NCBI RefSeq assembly: GCF_000016545.1
Contig: NC_009437.1
Location: forward strand, 2,878,501 to 2,942,500
Length of the DNA stretch: 64,000 nt
Source of the DNA: Caldicellulosiruptor saccharolyticus DSM 8903
GTDB taxonomy: Bacteria > Bacillota > Thermoanaerobacteria > Caldicellulosiruptorales > Caldicellulosiruptoraceae
Reading direction: 5' to 3'
Made by a program: the position numbers and the translations under genes. Under the pieces are notes generated by a model, which was not told where the DNA came from, did no database searches, and saw nothing but the letters and a program-made list of their open reading frames with translations. Positions 25,812 to 37,200 of the stretch are shown in pieces. Within the stretch, counting starts at the first letter, position 1. The number at the start of each line of letters is the position of its first letter.

Positions 25812-27914
25812 TTAGTGTGTAATTATACACACTGCAGAATGAGGTATTAATACATCATCATTAACTTTAATCTGAAATATTTTTTGACCTTCAAAAGGTG
25901 AAACATTGAGAGGAAAGTTTGAATGATTAATTATAACAATTCCATTTTCAAATAAACAACATTCAATATCCTTTCCAGTAACAGATTCACTTGCTGGTTT
26001 AAGATGAAAAGAAACAATCCTTTTAAACGGGTCATCAGATACATAAGGAACTGGATAAAATTCTCTGTTTCCTTTTTCTCTTGGTATTCCTAATATCTTC
26101 TTTGAAATATATGAATATCCATAGTCAAATCCAAATGAATATATAAATCCTTCCCCAAATCTATTTCTAACAATACACCCCTTGCGATCAGAATCATAAG
26201 CAGCTATTATTTCTTCTCCCTCAAAATATTTGTATCTTATGCTCACAGGGACTATTCCTTCTTTATAAATTACACAGTCCTTGGTATGAGGCTTACCTTT
26301 AAATCCAAAAATACACTCTACTAACATGTCGTGAGGTCCATGAATTATAATACCTCCTCTCTCTACCCACTCTCTTATCTTTTCCTCTGCTAAAGCTCTT
26401 CTATCAGCTTTATAGCATATATTCGCAGGTAAAATTAAAATCTTATAATTATCAAGTGCTCCTTTTTCAATTTGATTCAAATGAATAATATCCACCATAT
26501 ATCCTGCATCACACAGAGATTTATACCATCCCAAAAAATCCATTCGTCTTTCTTTATTGTTTTCTATACTCAAAGGCTCTAATAAAGCCATTGCCGAAGG
26601 ATACAATATAGCAACTTGACTTTTAACCCTATTTTTAAGACGAGGTATAACCTCTGCTGCCCATTGATTACCCACTTTAATAGAAGCTTTAATGTTTTCG
26701 CCCATTTTATGAAGCAAGCCTCCATCATCCAAACCACAATACCCATACACAAAATAACCTTTTGCACCACTCCCTACAATGCTCCCTATCATCTCTGCTG
26801 GTGTAATATATCGATATATATCATTGTATATATAACGGCCAATAAACAACCCCACTATAAAATCGCGATTCTCATTCATACACCTTATCATATTAGCTTG
26901 GCAAGATACAACGTAAGGTTCTGTCTCACCAACAGGATCAACTGGAACAGTTGTAAATGTACAAATATCAACAAAATCTTTTATTTCATAAGGATCTAAT
27001 CCTCTATATGCCGTATCCCATAAATCTCCAAACGAAATTTCATCAGTATTTTCTGTGTAATTAAATAAAATGTTCCACTGACTAAGATTAGGTATTAAAA
27101 ATAGTCGTGAATCATATTCTTTAAATCTCTTTTGCATAATCATAAAATATTCTTTTAGTTCCTGCAGCCTCCATAACATATTATCTACAAAAATCCTAAA
27201 AGCAGGCGTTAATAACAAAATATCATTCTCGGTCAACTTTCTTTCTTTAAATTTAAGCTCAAACCAATAATCATAAGGACTGATTTCTTCAAAGCTTATG
27301 AAATTAGTGTTATATGCTTGGTTTAATACTTCTATATTACCCTTATATTTCGTTTTCAACCAATTTTGGTATCTACTTATCCCTTCATCATCAAAACTTG
27401 GAGCTACTACAGGGTCCCACATACTACAAAGAGGAATCTTTTCTTCTTCATTTACTTCAAGGATAGTATGATTATCAGAATAAAGCTTTAACAAGCCTTT
27501 CACGTGCTCTTCCATTACTTTATGAGCCTTACAAGACCAATACTTGTACCATCGCTCTTTTTTCCCGTCGATTCCAACAATACTTTCACCTAATACTGGA
27601 GGACTAAATCTTATTTCTGGATATAAATTATCTCCATTGAGGTAAATGGCTAAAAAGTTATGAGACAATCCTTTTTCTTTTATAACTTTCATCATGTACT
27701 CTTGCATTTCTACATATTGCGACGGGGATTTTCCTGCATACCTATCAAAAAAATCAGCCCAACTTTTTGAATCAAGCATAACACTGTTAAATCCCATTTC
27801 TTTTATTTCTTCTATAGCATTTTCGATGAACTTCTTATCGCTAAAAGCTGGTTCATAGAAGTTGCCAAACCAAATATTAAAAAAAGGTTTACCTGACTTC
27901 TTACATTTAATCAA
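25812..27914 (-). CDS. GH42-like (beta-galactosidase-type) glycoside hydrolase with altered acid/base site
   Basis: 700 residues, no signal peptide. The N-terminal TIM barrel opens FFNIWFGNFYEPAFSDKKFIENAIEEIKEMGFNSVMLDS. About residues 190-235 carry the GH42 landmark ISRYQNWLKTKYKGNIEVLNQAYNTNFISFEEI. Residues about 430-620 are the Rossmann-like trimerisation domain (YKILILPANICYKADRRALAEEKIREWVERGGIIIHG). In classical GH42 the segment before the WLK landmark contains Asn-Glu with the acid/base Glu; here it reads SMWDPVVAPSFDDEG. The enzyme may thus use another residue or belong to a related family. It follows the transporter genes and is probably cytosolic. Confidence 0.7.
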   Translation of the reverse strand: MIKCKKSGKPFFNIWFGNFYEPAFSDKKFIENAIEEIKEMGFNSVMLDSKSWADFFDRYAGKSPSQYVEMQEYMMKVIKEKGLSHNFLAIYLNGDNLYPEIRFSPPVLGESIVGIDGKKERWYKYWSCKAHKVMEEHVKGLLKLYSDNHTILEVNEEEKIPLCSMWDPVVAPSFDDEGISRYQNWLKTKYKGNIEVLNQAYNTNFISFEEISPYDYWFELKFKERKLTENDILLLTPAFRIFVDNMLWRLQELKEYFMIMQKRFKEYDSRLFLIPNLSQWNILFNYTENTDEISFGDLWDTAYRGLDPYEIKDFVDICTFTTVPVDPVGETEPYVVSCQANMIRCMNENRDFIVGLFIGRYIYNDIYRYITPAEMIGSIVGSGAKGYFVYGYCGLDDGGLLHKMGENIKASIKVGNQWAAEVIPRLKNRVKSQVAILYPSAMALLEPLSIENNKERRMDFLGWYKSLCDAGYMVDIIHLNQIEKGALDNYKILILPANICYKADRRALAEEKIREWVERGGIIIHGPHDMLVECIFGFKGKPHTKDCVIYKEGIVPVSIRYKYFEGEEIIAAYDSDRKGCIVRNRFGEGFIYSFGFDYGYSYISKKILGIPREKGNREFYPVPYVSDDPFKRIVSFHLKPASESVTGKDIECCLFENGIVIINHSNFPLNVSPFEGQKIFQIKVNDDVLIPHSAVCIITH

Positions 27915-28013
27915 CCATGTGCACCCCTTATATATACCCTTTTAATTAATATATTTAGTGTTGAAAAATCTAAAATTTATCTCTTCTGTAAAGAAATAAA
28001 CCGGAACTTTCAC

Positions 28014-28907
28014 TTATCCTTTAACTGCTCCAATTACAAGTCCTTTTATAAAGTATTTTTGTAAGAAAGGATAAAGAAATATGATTGGTCCTATAGTAAC
28101 AACAGTTGTTGCCATTCTAACAGTTTGTTGAGGTAGGATATAATTTACTGGCATATTCATTTCCTGGGCGTATTGTGTTAACATTTGGATATCACGCATT
28201 ATTGCCATTATCAGGTATTGCAAAGTATACAACTTTTGATCTGTGATGTACAAAACACATTTAAACCATTCATTCCAGTAACCCAATGCATAAAAGAGAG
28301 ATAACGTAGCAATAGCTGGTTTTGATAAAGGCAATATGATCTTCCACAAAATATAAACTTCACTTGCTCCATCTATCCTTGCTGATTCTGCTAATGAATC
28401 AGGAATAGTTCCAAAGAAATTTCTCAAAACAAACAAATTCCACGGATTTATCAATGAAGGGATAATATATACCCATATGGTGTTATCTAAATGCAAATAT
28501 CGCGTGATAAGAATATAGCTAGGAACTAATCCCCCGCTGAACAACATAGTAATATATACATACATTGCAATATAATTTCTATACTTCAAATTTTTTACAG
28601 ACAAAGGATAAGCCATTAAAGAAGTAACAATCATACTCAAAACAGTTCCTACAACAGTTACGAAAATTGTCACTTTATACGCATTTAATACTACATTCCC
28701 CTTAAAAACTATCTTGTATGCGTCAAATGATATTCTTTTTGGGATCAATGTGAATCCATTGGCAGCCAAGTCTGCCTCGGGAACAATAGAATTTATTATA
28801 ACTAAAATAAAAGGAATCAAACAAAATATTGAAAAAAGACCCATAAAAACGTATGATATCACTTCTAACATAATATCACTTTTACTTCTGAATCTCATAT
28901 CTGTCAC
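28014..28907 (-). CDS. ABC transporter permease, LplC/YtcP type
   Basis: 297 residues with six membrane helices and the CUT1 EAA loop SARIDGASEVYILWKIILPLSKPAIATL (about 190-216), which contacts the ATPase. The ending YFIKGLVIGAVKG is typical of MalG-side permeases. It is co-transcribed with the LplB-type permease (8-bp gap) and the binding protein. No ATP-binding subunit is encoded nearby, so a shared MsmK-like ATPase from elsewhere is inferred. The likely cargo is oligosaccharides from the uronic-acid polymer. Confidence 0.92.
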   Translation of the reverse strand: MTDMRFRSKSDIMLEVISYVFMGLFSIFCLIPFILVIINSIVPEADLAANGFTLIPKRISFDAYKIVFKGNVVLNAYKVTIFVTVVGTVLSMIVTSLMAYPLSVKNLKYRNYIAMYVYITMLFSGGLVPSYILITRYLHLDNTIWVYIIPSLINPWNLFVLRNFFGTIPDSLAESARIDGASEVYILWKIILPLSKPAIATLSLFYALGYWNEWFKCVLYITDQKLYTLQYLIMAIMRDIQMLTQYAQEMNMPVNYILPQQTVRMATTVVTIGPIIFLYPFLQKYFIKGLVIGAVKG

Positions 28908-28915
28908 CTTCTTTT

Positions 28916-29839
28916 TCAGAATATAGCAGCTTCTTCATCAATTCTTTTTACTAAAGTATTAACTATGACAACTAAAATAAACCCTACTATTGACTGCATC
29001 AGACCAACTGCTGCTGACATTCCAACGTCATTTAACTGTCGGAGAGCTCTAAATACATAAGTATCAATGACATCTGTTGTTGGAAATAACAGAGAATTGT
29101 CTCCAACCAAAGCATATATCATCCCAAAATCGCCTTTAAAAATATTTCCTAAACCCATTAATGTCAAAAGAATTGCAGGCTGTTTTAATTCTGGAAGAGT
29201 AATATACCTGATACACTGAAGCCTGCTTGCACCATCAATTCTTGCTGCTTCAAATAGCTCAGGATCAATTCCAGTAATAGTGGCAAGGTAAATTATAGAC
29301 CCCCACCCAGCACCTTTCCAAATTCTCAAAATAGTCAGCAATAATGGCCAAGGCCGTGGGTCACCATAAAAATTGATGGGTTCTAAACCCATGCTTTTTA
29401 ATACTTTATTTATCAATCCGCTTTCTGGTGAACAAAGAGTTAACAAAAACATTGCTACCACTGTCCAAGACAAAAAATGAGGTAAGATAGAAACACTTTG
29501 AGACACTTTTCTATAAATTGGGTTAGTAATTTCATTTAACAAAACAGCTATTCCGATGGAAAATATCAAACCGGTAAAGATGAATAACAAGTTTAAGTAT
29601 AATGTATTAAATACAATACGTGGTAAATCGCCACTTTCTATAACAAATCTTATATTGCGCAATCCCACAAACTTACTTCCAAATATTCCCTTAGAATAAT
29701 CAAAATCTTGAAATGCTATTATAATCCCAATGTATGTTATATAATCAAAAATAAAAAAGAAAATTATACCCGGCAAGGTCATTAGATAAAGTGCTTTATT
29801 TTTAGTTAATTCATATATTACTGAACCTTTTTTTCTCAT
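28916..29839 (-). CDS. ABC transporter permease, LplB type
   Basis: 307 residues. The family N-terminus with a long first helix (YLMTLPGIIFFFIFDYITYIGIIIAFQDFDY) and GSKFVGLRNIRFV are characteristic of LplB/YtcP partners of family-1 oligosaccharide importers. The EAA loop is FEAARIDGASRLQCIRYITLPELKQPAILLTLM. It pairs with the permease at 28014-28907 to form the membrane channel. A GC-rich hairpin separates it from the binding-protein gene. Confidence 0.92.
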   Translation of the reverse strand: MRKKGSVIYELTKNKALYLMTLPGIIFFFIFDYITYIGIIIAFQDFDYSKGIFGSKFVGLRNIRFVIESGDLPRIVFNTLYLNLLFIFTGLIFSIGIAVLLNEITNPIYRKVSQSVSILPHFLSWTVVAMFLLTLCSPESGLINKVLKSMGLEPINFYGDPRPWPLLLTILRIWKGAGWGSIIYLATITGIDPELFEAARIDGASRLQCIRYITLPELKQPAILLTLMGLGNIFKGDFGMIYALVGDNSLLFPTTDVIDTYVFRALRQLNDVGMSAAVGLMQSIVGFILVVIVNTLVKRIDEEAAIF

Positions 29840-29876
29840 ATTTTTTCCCGTCCTTCGGTTAGTTTTTTATTTTTGG

Positions 29877-29908
29877 AGGGGAGAAGGTAAAAGATCACCT
29901 TCCCCCTC
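29877..29908 (-). terminator. Intercistronic hairpin between binding protein and permease
   Basis: A stem (gaggggagaaggt / accttccccctc) lies just downstream of the binding-protein stop. Such hairpins commonly raise the amount of binding-protein message relative to the permeases by partial termination or mRNA protection. Confidence 0.6.
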
Positions 29909-29936
29909 ATCGTTCCACAAAACCTAGTCTACTACC

Positions 29937-31547
29937 TTACTTCTTACCACCATATTTTTGATCGAGAAATGCCTGAAGCTGTTTTCTCAATTCTTTTCTT
30001 ACCTTTTCAAATCCAGCTGCTTTTATTCTCTTCACAAATTCCTGCACCTTTGCCTCTGGGTCAGGATAAAGTCCTGCACAAAGTGGAAGTTGATATGTTG
30101 ATTGAATACTACTAATCTTTGCCATTTCAACTTTTACAGGTGTCTGATCAAATGTAAATCCTGCCAATGGCGACTTGCTATAAGTATCAAACCTGTATTG
30201 ATAATCAAACCACTTTTTGATTTCACTTGGCAAATCAGCTGGTTTTCTTACATAAGTCGGATTCCATGTCAACTGATAACCAGGAAACTGATAGAGATTA
30301 TTGGGATCAACACTTGGAATTTTATATTGATCACGTCCTACAGGGATCCAATCTTTATTCTTTATACCAAACTGGAACAAATCGTGATTTTCCTGATTTT
30401 GGAATATCCAGTCTAAAAATTGCATTACTCTATCAACCTTTTTTGATGTTTTCGGAACACAAACATAATTTGAAACTTTCATTGTTGTCCAATAAGCTCC
30501 TTTTTTCATTGCTAACACATTCTTGTTTTCACAGATAAGAACACCTAATTCCGCACCAGGAACATTTTGTTTAAGTGTAGCTTGAGTGCTCACAAATCCA
30601 CTCAAATTACCCTCACATACTGCATATTTACCTATTAAGAATGGAGTGTTGTCACGAGAAGCGTATATTGAATCTTTGTCAACAAGTGGATAGAATTTTC
30701 TTGCCATCTTTACATAGTATAAATAAGTGTCAAGTTTGTTATACGGTGGTGGATAGGCTGAAAATGCAGATTCACCTTCACCGGGTACTGCTATTTGTTG
30801 AACTCTCTTATAATCAGGCGAAAGCAAAGCCATAGCTCCAGTAAATACCCAACTCATTACCTGTTGAACACGCGGATTTGGTTCTACATTGGGATTGACT
30901 TTGAAAGCTCTTGCCCAACCAGCATTGCCCAAATAAATTGTTTTAATATTTTTTTCGTTCTTTTGAACCAAACTCATAAACTTATACAGATCATCATAAT
31001 TTTTCAACTCGCCCAATCCATATTTCTTTGCTAAATCTAACCTATAAAAAACTACCTGGAAATCAGTCAATGATTCAGTAAGAGGTACAGCTATCAATTT
31101 TCCAAAAAATTTATTAGCTTCCAAAAAATCTTTTGGAAAAGCTTTGTAAAGCCCTGGATATTTTTTAGGATTATTAAAGTATTTTTCTAAATCATTATAC
31201 ACATCTTGCGTAGCAAAAGTATTTAAATTCATCCATGGAGCATCAAAAACAAGGTCCATCTCCTCTTTTGCTGCCACCATCATTTTCATTTTATCCTTGT
31301 AGTCTGCGCTTGTCGGAATAATAGTAAGATTGAGTTTAATATTAAGAGTATTTTTGGTCCTTTTTTCAAACTCTGATATTACACGATCCACATTTTTGAA
31401 AAGACTACTTCCACCCCAAAAGTACAATTTCAATGTGGTTTGAGGCGGAGCCGACTTAACCATTTGTGGCTGGAGGGAAACTATACTTAATAATATAAAG
31501 CACACAACCACAACCAAACATAAAGCTTTTTTGATAAACCTTTTCAT
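29937..31547 (-). CDS. Extracellular solute-binding protein, LplA-like (family 1)
   Basis: 536 residues. Residues 1-32 form a basic, hydrophobic export signal ending near VKSAPP. It lacks a lipobox Cys at the cleavage site, unusual for a Gram-positive binding protein, so it may be retained in another way. The mature start LKLYFWGGSSLFKNVDRVISEFEKRT is typical of the large LplA/YtcQ-type proteins that feed LplB/LplC permeases. It captures oligosaccharides outside the membrane. It lies between the AraC regulator and the permeases. Confidence 0.88.
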   Translation of the reverse strand: MKRFIKKALCLVVVVCFILLSIVSLQPQMVKSAPPQTTLKLYFWGGSSLFKNVDRVISEFEKRTKNTLNIKLNLTIIPTSADYKDKMKMMVAAKEEMDLVFDAPWMNLNTFATQDVYNDLEKYFNNPKKYPGLYKAFPKDFLEANKFFGKLIAVPLTESLTDFQVVFYRLDLAKKYGLGELKNYDDLYKFMSLVQKNEKNIKTIYLGNAGWARAFKVNPNVEPNPRVQQVMSWVFTGAMALLSPDYKRVQQIAVPGEGESAFSAYPPPYNKLDTYLYYVKMARKFYPLVDKDSIYASRDNTPFLIGKYAVCEGNLSGFVSTQATLKQNVPGAELGVLICENKNVLAMKKGAYWTTMKVSNYVCVPKTSKKVDRVMQFLDWIFQNQENHDLFQFGIKNKDWIPVGRDQYKIPSVDPNNLYQFPGYQLTWNPTYVRKPADLPSEIKKWFDYQYRFDTYSKSPLAGFTFDQTPVKVEMAKISSIQSTYQLPLCAGLYPDPEAKVQEFVKRIKAAGFEKVRKELRKQLQAFLDQKYGGKK

Positions 31548-31711
31548 GACACTTTAACCTCCCTGCTTGAATTTTTATTTATTTTTTCACTTTATACTCT
31601 ACTTTCGCTTTTTGTTTTGTTCAAGTTAGAAGTTTTATCAGTTTGAAGTATTGATGTATTGTTAACTGTTTTGTTTATATCAATAATTTATAAAATAAAA
31701 AAACACACAAT

Positions 31712-34108
31712 TTAAACTAAGTCTTTTTGCCTATGTTCTTTTCTAAATTCTTCCGCAGTCTTACCAGTATACCTTTTAAATGTAATATAGAAATACCTAT
31801 TATCTGAAAAACCTACCAACTCAGCAATTTTCTTGACCGTATAGTCAGTTTGTATTAAAAGCTCTTTTGCCTTATTCATTCTCACCTCTAACAAGTAATC
31901 AGAAGGGGATATATTGTATATCTCTTTAAAAATTAGTCTTACATAGTTTGGTGACAAATTGACTTTATCCGCAAGAGTATATATAGTGATATCTGGTCTA
32001 GAATAATTTTCATCTATGTATTCCTTTACTTGTTGGGCTACTTCTTTTTTCTTTACTAAAGTTTCATTTTCAAATGTTTTAGCTAGTTCAGTAGATATTG
32101 TTAACATAAGCTTTTTAATTTCTTCTAATGTTTCATATTCTTGAATCTGGGTAAACAAAGATTTAAAGTTATACAGGCTTGTCACTTTAACTTCCTTACT
32201 GACCAGCGAAGAAACGTTAAAAGTACGATTTAACATAATACTGAGTTGAATTATAGATTGAAAAACGTCATCCGGAGTAAAATTGCTAATATAATCAAAA
32301 AACATATTCACCGCTTCCTCAATTTTTGATGGACATTTTGATTTAATAGCTTTTATAATCTGATTCTCAATATCATATGGATATTCTCTTTTCGAATCTT
32401 CATTAACAGTGTCAAATACAGATATAACTTGGTTAAAACCTTTCAAAAGCCTGTAGCTTAACAAGTTCATCGCTCTCTCATAGGAATTATTAATCAAATT
32501 TATGGAATGAACTATATTTCCAACTGTTACAGTGACAGACAAATTCAAGAATTTATTTATATTATTTTTAACTTTGTTTGCATATTCAACAAGCTCATTC
32601 ATATCCAATTCTCTACCGTGCTTATCATTTCCCACAATTATACTTACATAATTCAAACCATTCTCTACACTTTCAGTAACATAACGTTCACTCAATGTTT
32701 CCTCTGCTACATTTAATATCGAAAATTTAAAAAGAGATATATCCTTTGCTCTATACATCATACAAAGATTCTTAAAATTATCCAATGCAATTATGATAAC
32801 AGCAAAAGAAGAAGAATTAGCTAATTTTATTTCATATTGTTTCATCAACTGCTTTACTTTTCCTTCATTAGTCGAAACATATTCACCATTAAGTAAACGA
32901 AGAATAATTTCTTTCTTCTTTGCACTCACCATTATATCTACATCTCTTGTGAGTTTCCTCAAATTGTCAATTAAATTGTTAAATGCAAAATTTAAGAACG
33001 TATACTCATCCATTTCGGAAACTGAAGCAACTTTTTTCTGTCTTATCTCATTAACCAATCGTCCTATAGGCAAATACATTTTTTGAGTGAATAAAAAAGC
33101 AATAAAAATTCCAACTAACAGAAACACAATTGTTATCAAAATCATTTGTTTCTTTGCAATAGTTGAAACATTTAGTAGTCGATTATATTCACCCACACCC
33201 ACTATTGTCCAACCCAAATTTTCAGACCTTACGTATGAAACAAATATCTTTTTGCTGTTATATTCTCCGACAAAGTCACCAGCTTTAGTAGAAGAAGTGA
33301 TTATTCGCTTTATAAATTTTTCCTCCCCCATACTTTTCCCTATCATTCTTTCGTCGTTATGGGATATGACATAACCTTCTTTATCAATTATAAAGACCTG
33401 AAACTGGTCATCTATTTTACCACTTGTCAAAGTTTTTTGAATATCTGCTTGTTTAAAATTAATGATGAATGCAGAATCTGATATTCCTTTTTCTGGCATA
33501 TAAAAAAGAAGGGTAATGAAATTCTGTGAAAAGGTTGTGTTAAAAATTTTGTACTTTGTTGCTCGTGCTATAAATAAACATCTATATCTTTCTTTTACGT
33601 CATTTATTAATTCCAATGCATCCTTATCATAAAATGATTCCCATCTATCAATAAATGTATATCCATCAGAAGTGGCAGAAAATACAAGTCTTACTTCTGC
33701 ATTACAAATGTATACCGAATATATCATTTTATTAAGATTTAAAATCCTTTTTAATTTTTCCATAATATTGTATTTATCCACCCAGTCAAAAGTAGTCCCA
33801 TACAACCCATTTACTATGTCAGTATCTGATTGATATATAGAATACAAAAAACTGAATGTATTGAAAAAAATACTATCCGCTGTATTATAAGATTGTAATA
33901 CCATATTATGTGTTATTCTCTTAACTTCATTTATTTGTTTTGCTGTATATGTTTTTATCAAAAGAAACGATAACGAAGAGGTTAACACAACACTTATAAG
34001 AAGATATGAAAATAAAATTTTTAAAAGAACTGTATTTTTTCTGCCGATTTGCTTTAAACTATCAAAAAACTTTTTCAACATTGATATATTCCCTCTCTTT
34101 TCAAGCAC
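31712..34108 (-). CDS. Membrane-bound AraC-family regulator with extracellular sensor domain
   Basis: 798 residues. A first membrane helix (about 26-46, LLKILFSYLLISVVLTSSLSF) and a second (about 310-332, MILITIVFLLVGIFIAFLF) enclose a Cache-like extracytoplasmic domain of about 265 residues with VIDKEGYVISHNDERMIGK and GWTIVGVGEYNRLL. A degenerate GGDEF-like middle follows. The C-terminal AraC domain (about 690-795) has both HTH units (TIYTLADKVNLSPNYVRLIFKEI; TVKKIAELVGFSDNRYFYITFKRYTGKTAEEFR). This is the YesN/LplR architecture that senses extracellular sugar and activates neighbouring importer genes, here immediately downstream. Confidence 0.9.
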   Translation of the reverse strand: MLEKRGNISMLKKFFDSLKQIGRKNTVLLKILFSYLLISVVLTSSLSFLLIKTYTAKQINEVKRITHNMVLQSYNTADSIFFNTFSFLYSIYQSDTDIVNGLYGTTFDWVDKYNIMEKLKRILNLNKMIYSVYICNAEVRLVFSATSDGYTFIDRWESFYDKDALELINDVKERYRCLFIARATKYKIFNTTFSQNFITLLFYMPEKGISDSAFIINFKQADIQKTLTSGKIDDQFQVFIIDKEGYVISHNDERMIGKSMGEEKFIKRIITSSTKAGDFVGEYNSKKIFVSYVRSENLGWTIVGVGEYNRLLNVSTIAKKQMILITIVFLLVGIFIAFLFTQKMYLPIGRLVNEIRQKKVASVSEMDEYTFLNFAFNNLIDNLRKLTRDVDIMVSAKKKEIILRLLNGEYVSTNEGKVKQLMKQYEIKLANSSSFAVIIIALDNFKNLCMMYRAKDISLFKFSILNVAEETLSERYVTESVENGLNYVSIIVGNDKHGRELDMNELVEYANKVKNNINKFLNLSVTVTVGNIVHSINLINNSYERAMNLLSYRLLKGFNQVISVFDTVNEDSKREYPYDIENQIIKAIKSKCPSKIEEAVNMFFDYISNFTPDDVFQSIIQLSIMLNRTFNVSSLVSKEVKVTSLYNFKSLFTQIQEYETLEEIKKLMLTISTELAKTFENETLVKKKEVAQQVKEYIDENYSRPDITIYTLADKVNLSPNYVRLIFKEIYNISPSDYLLEVRMNKAKELLIQTDYTVKKIAELVGFSDNRYFYITFKRYTGKTAEEFRKEHRQKDLV

Positions 34109-34198
34109 ATTTTTAGTTTAGAGTTTTTAATATAAGTTTAATTTAAAAGAAGTTTTTTTCGTAATGTTAATTTTTAAAAAAAAAGAAATAAAGCAGCA

Positions 34199-34218
34199 GG
34201 GGAAGAATACTCTTCCCC
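34199..34218 (-). terminator. Terminator before the regulator gene
   Basis: A perfect palindrome GGGGAAGA/TCTTCCCC followed by a long T-rich tract on the minus strand lies just after the 1,156-residue lyase gene, giving the AraC gene its own start. Confidence 0.75.
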
Positions 34219-34224
34219 CTCAGT

Positions 34225-37200
34225 TTAAATATCGTTATTTGTTGACTCTTTCATTATATCGAAACCTTTTATTTCAATAAACTCAACTTCAGGTTTAGCT
34301 TCCTTTTTGTTTAAATTCCTATACATTATCTGGTGTTCTCTTCCATCGTTTAGCATTACATGAATCACTCCATTCTCATCGACAGTACAATATTTAACCA
34401 TTTTTTGAGACTCATATACTTCCATTAGATTTACAAATAATGCTTCTTCCCCTTCACTTCTAATACCTACTACTTTCCTTGCCTTTTTCTCTTTGCCTAC
34501 TGGAAACACTCCACCAATAGAAAGTTTTAAAATTTTCCCTTCTAATTTTGAAATGTCAACTCTGATGACACTCTCTTGATTATAATCTATTGGCTCCCCA
34601 CCTAAGCCTTTAGTAAACCTTTTTCCTTGAATAATAATGCTTCCTCCATAGTAATCTTTTGAAGTATCCTCATTGATCTCACAATTTATAAACTTCTTAG
34701 GAATGTCTTCTCTGCACAAGTCCACTATCTTACCATCACTGGCTACAATAACAGGGTCTGCCCAAAAGATGGTCTTTAGAATATCTTTGGATTTTAAAAC
34801 CAGAAAAGCGGGTTCAGCTTTTACTCGCATTTCTAATGTTTTTATACCTGCTATATCTAATTCTATGTCGTCTCTTCCTAAAACCCATGTTCCTAATTTT
34901 CCTTCCTTTAAAAGTTTTCCATCACCTATTATTTTATACCATACCCTCTTCTGAACATTCTGGGCTTCTGGAGCTGTGCCAATCCAAGCTATGAAATCTT
35001 GTGGCCACAGAGGATGTATATCAATATTTAAATTGCCTGGATCATTATATTTAGTCCGATCTTTTTCGTTATCCCCTGTAAAAATCATGTTTGAAGAAAG
35101 CCATGCAGGTAGTTTAATTTTAAACCAGTTACAGTCTGTAATAAACTGGGCACTGGTTAATGGATCAGTAGTTAACTGTTCTGTATGTTCAATAAGATAT
35201 TTTTGTTCTGCCTCAACAAACCTCACATTTTCTAAATGAAATAAACAGTCAAATATATGATTATTTGCACCTTTCAAATAATCCAAAGTCAGTAAATAAT
35301 CATCTGTCAAAATTGCTAATCGACGCTGAAAGACAGGTTCAGTAAAACCGCTCATTTCTGCATATTTAGGATGGCTTGAAGGAATTGGTACATACCTTCC
35401 TTCTTCCCAACATTTTTCTTCAAATGTCTGTTTAGGATTATATTTGAGTCCTCCATACTGGGGATAAGCCCACTGAGTCTCTACTTCTACACATGCTACT
35501 TGCATTTTATTACCACTGTAAAACTGAGAAATTTTACCATGTTGAGGCATTTGTTGTTTTAGATCAACTACAACCATATTGTGATTAATTGAGCTTTGGA
35601 CATAAAACCTATACATAAAACTGGGGTAACTATACCAAATCACTTCAGGATTATAGAAACTTCTTCCGTAGCGCATTAATGAAACTAAGCTACATCTATC
35701 AAAATGACCATGCGCTCCACCATGAACTCCAAATTTCAATACAGCTTGAATTCTATCTTTCATCTCTCTATTTTTGTCTTGAGCCCTTAATACCACAACA
35801 CCCGAATGTGATGTATAAAATGATTTCTTATAAAATTCATAACTCTCTGTTGACAATTCTTCCACTCCAAATATCACATCTCTTTCATTACTCTTTTTTA
35901 TCATCTCTGCATATCTTGGATCTCTATAGTAAAAATAAGCTAAATCAAATACTTTTCCATCAAGTCTATGTTCGGTAGCATCGTTAAATCCAAAAATTAC
36001 TCCCCTATAGTCGCTTACCATCAATAAACTGTCCCACAGATCCTTAATACACCTAAAATTACGATTACTTTTTGGACCTGTATCAAGTTTCACAGCAATT
36101 CTTTCCAATGAATAATTCATTTCTGGAACTACACATTCTTTATAATTTGGTGAATATTTCCTGTGACCGATATCGTAGCCCCATTTATCACAGGCATTAG
36201 CAATAAGGGTTAGTTCACGAGCAGCAGCAATGTTATAACCTATTGAACACTCAAACCACCAACCATCATCCAAAATTCCTTTTGAAATCTGTTCTTCAAC
36301 TCCAAATGGTCCAAATAAAAATCTTTCAAGCCAATAAAAGTCCTTTATTACCAAGCTACTAAACACAGCTCCGGCAAGTTCAAAAATTTCCCAATTACTA
36401 ATTCCTCTTATTGCCTTATCAAGCATATTTAAGTATAATCTAAAAGCATTTTGAATATTTTTATGATCTTCTTCATTTAATACTTCAGCATTATATATTA
36501 AATCATAGGCTAAAGCTAAATGTTTAAAAAAATGTCCTTCCTGAACCATTGAACAATTACAAACCTGATATGTAGCTGGATATCCTATGTTTGGATCTCC
36601 AAAAATTTTCAGCATTTTAGCGACTTTTTCAGCAAATCTTTTTTCTAAAGTTAGTTGATAAGCATATGCACAGTTCACCATTTCTTCCTCATCTGTATAG
36701 GAATAGAACAAATAACTACTATCTCTTTTTTCAGGAGGCATCCAATTTTCTGCTCGTTCAATTATTTTTTTTGCTTCTTTCTTTGCCCATTCATATTTTT
36801 CGATCTTTTCTCTTACTCTTTGCCATCCTTCAACTGTGTGAATTAGATAAGGATTTTTTAACGTACATACCGTAATGAACTCTATTGTCTCGAATTCTAA
36901 ATTATTCGACGCACTTGTATAATATATTTTTACTTTTTGTTTTTCTATACCACCTTCTGGAACTCTATCACTTATCTTCACATTTATTTTAACATTTACC
37001 TGTTCGTCAGGCTTTAAAATCACTTTATCTGGCTTTATTTCTGTCTCCATTACTTCCCAACCATACTTTTCTTGTTCTATCCAAATTACCTTCGTAATAC
37101 TCGAAATGTTCTTTATCTTTACTTCATATTCTATAATTTCACCTATTTTACCCGCTCTCGAAAGTAGTTCACAAGAAATCACGATATCTCTTCCATTCGC

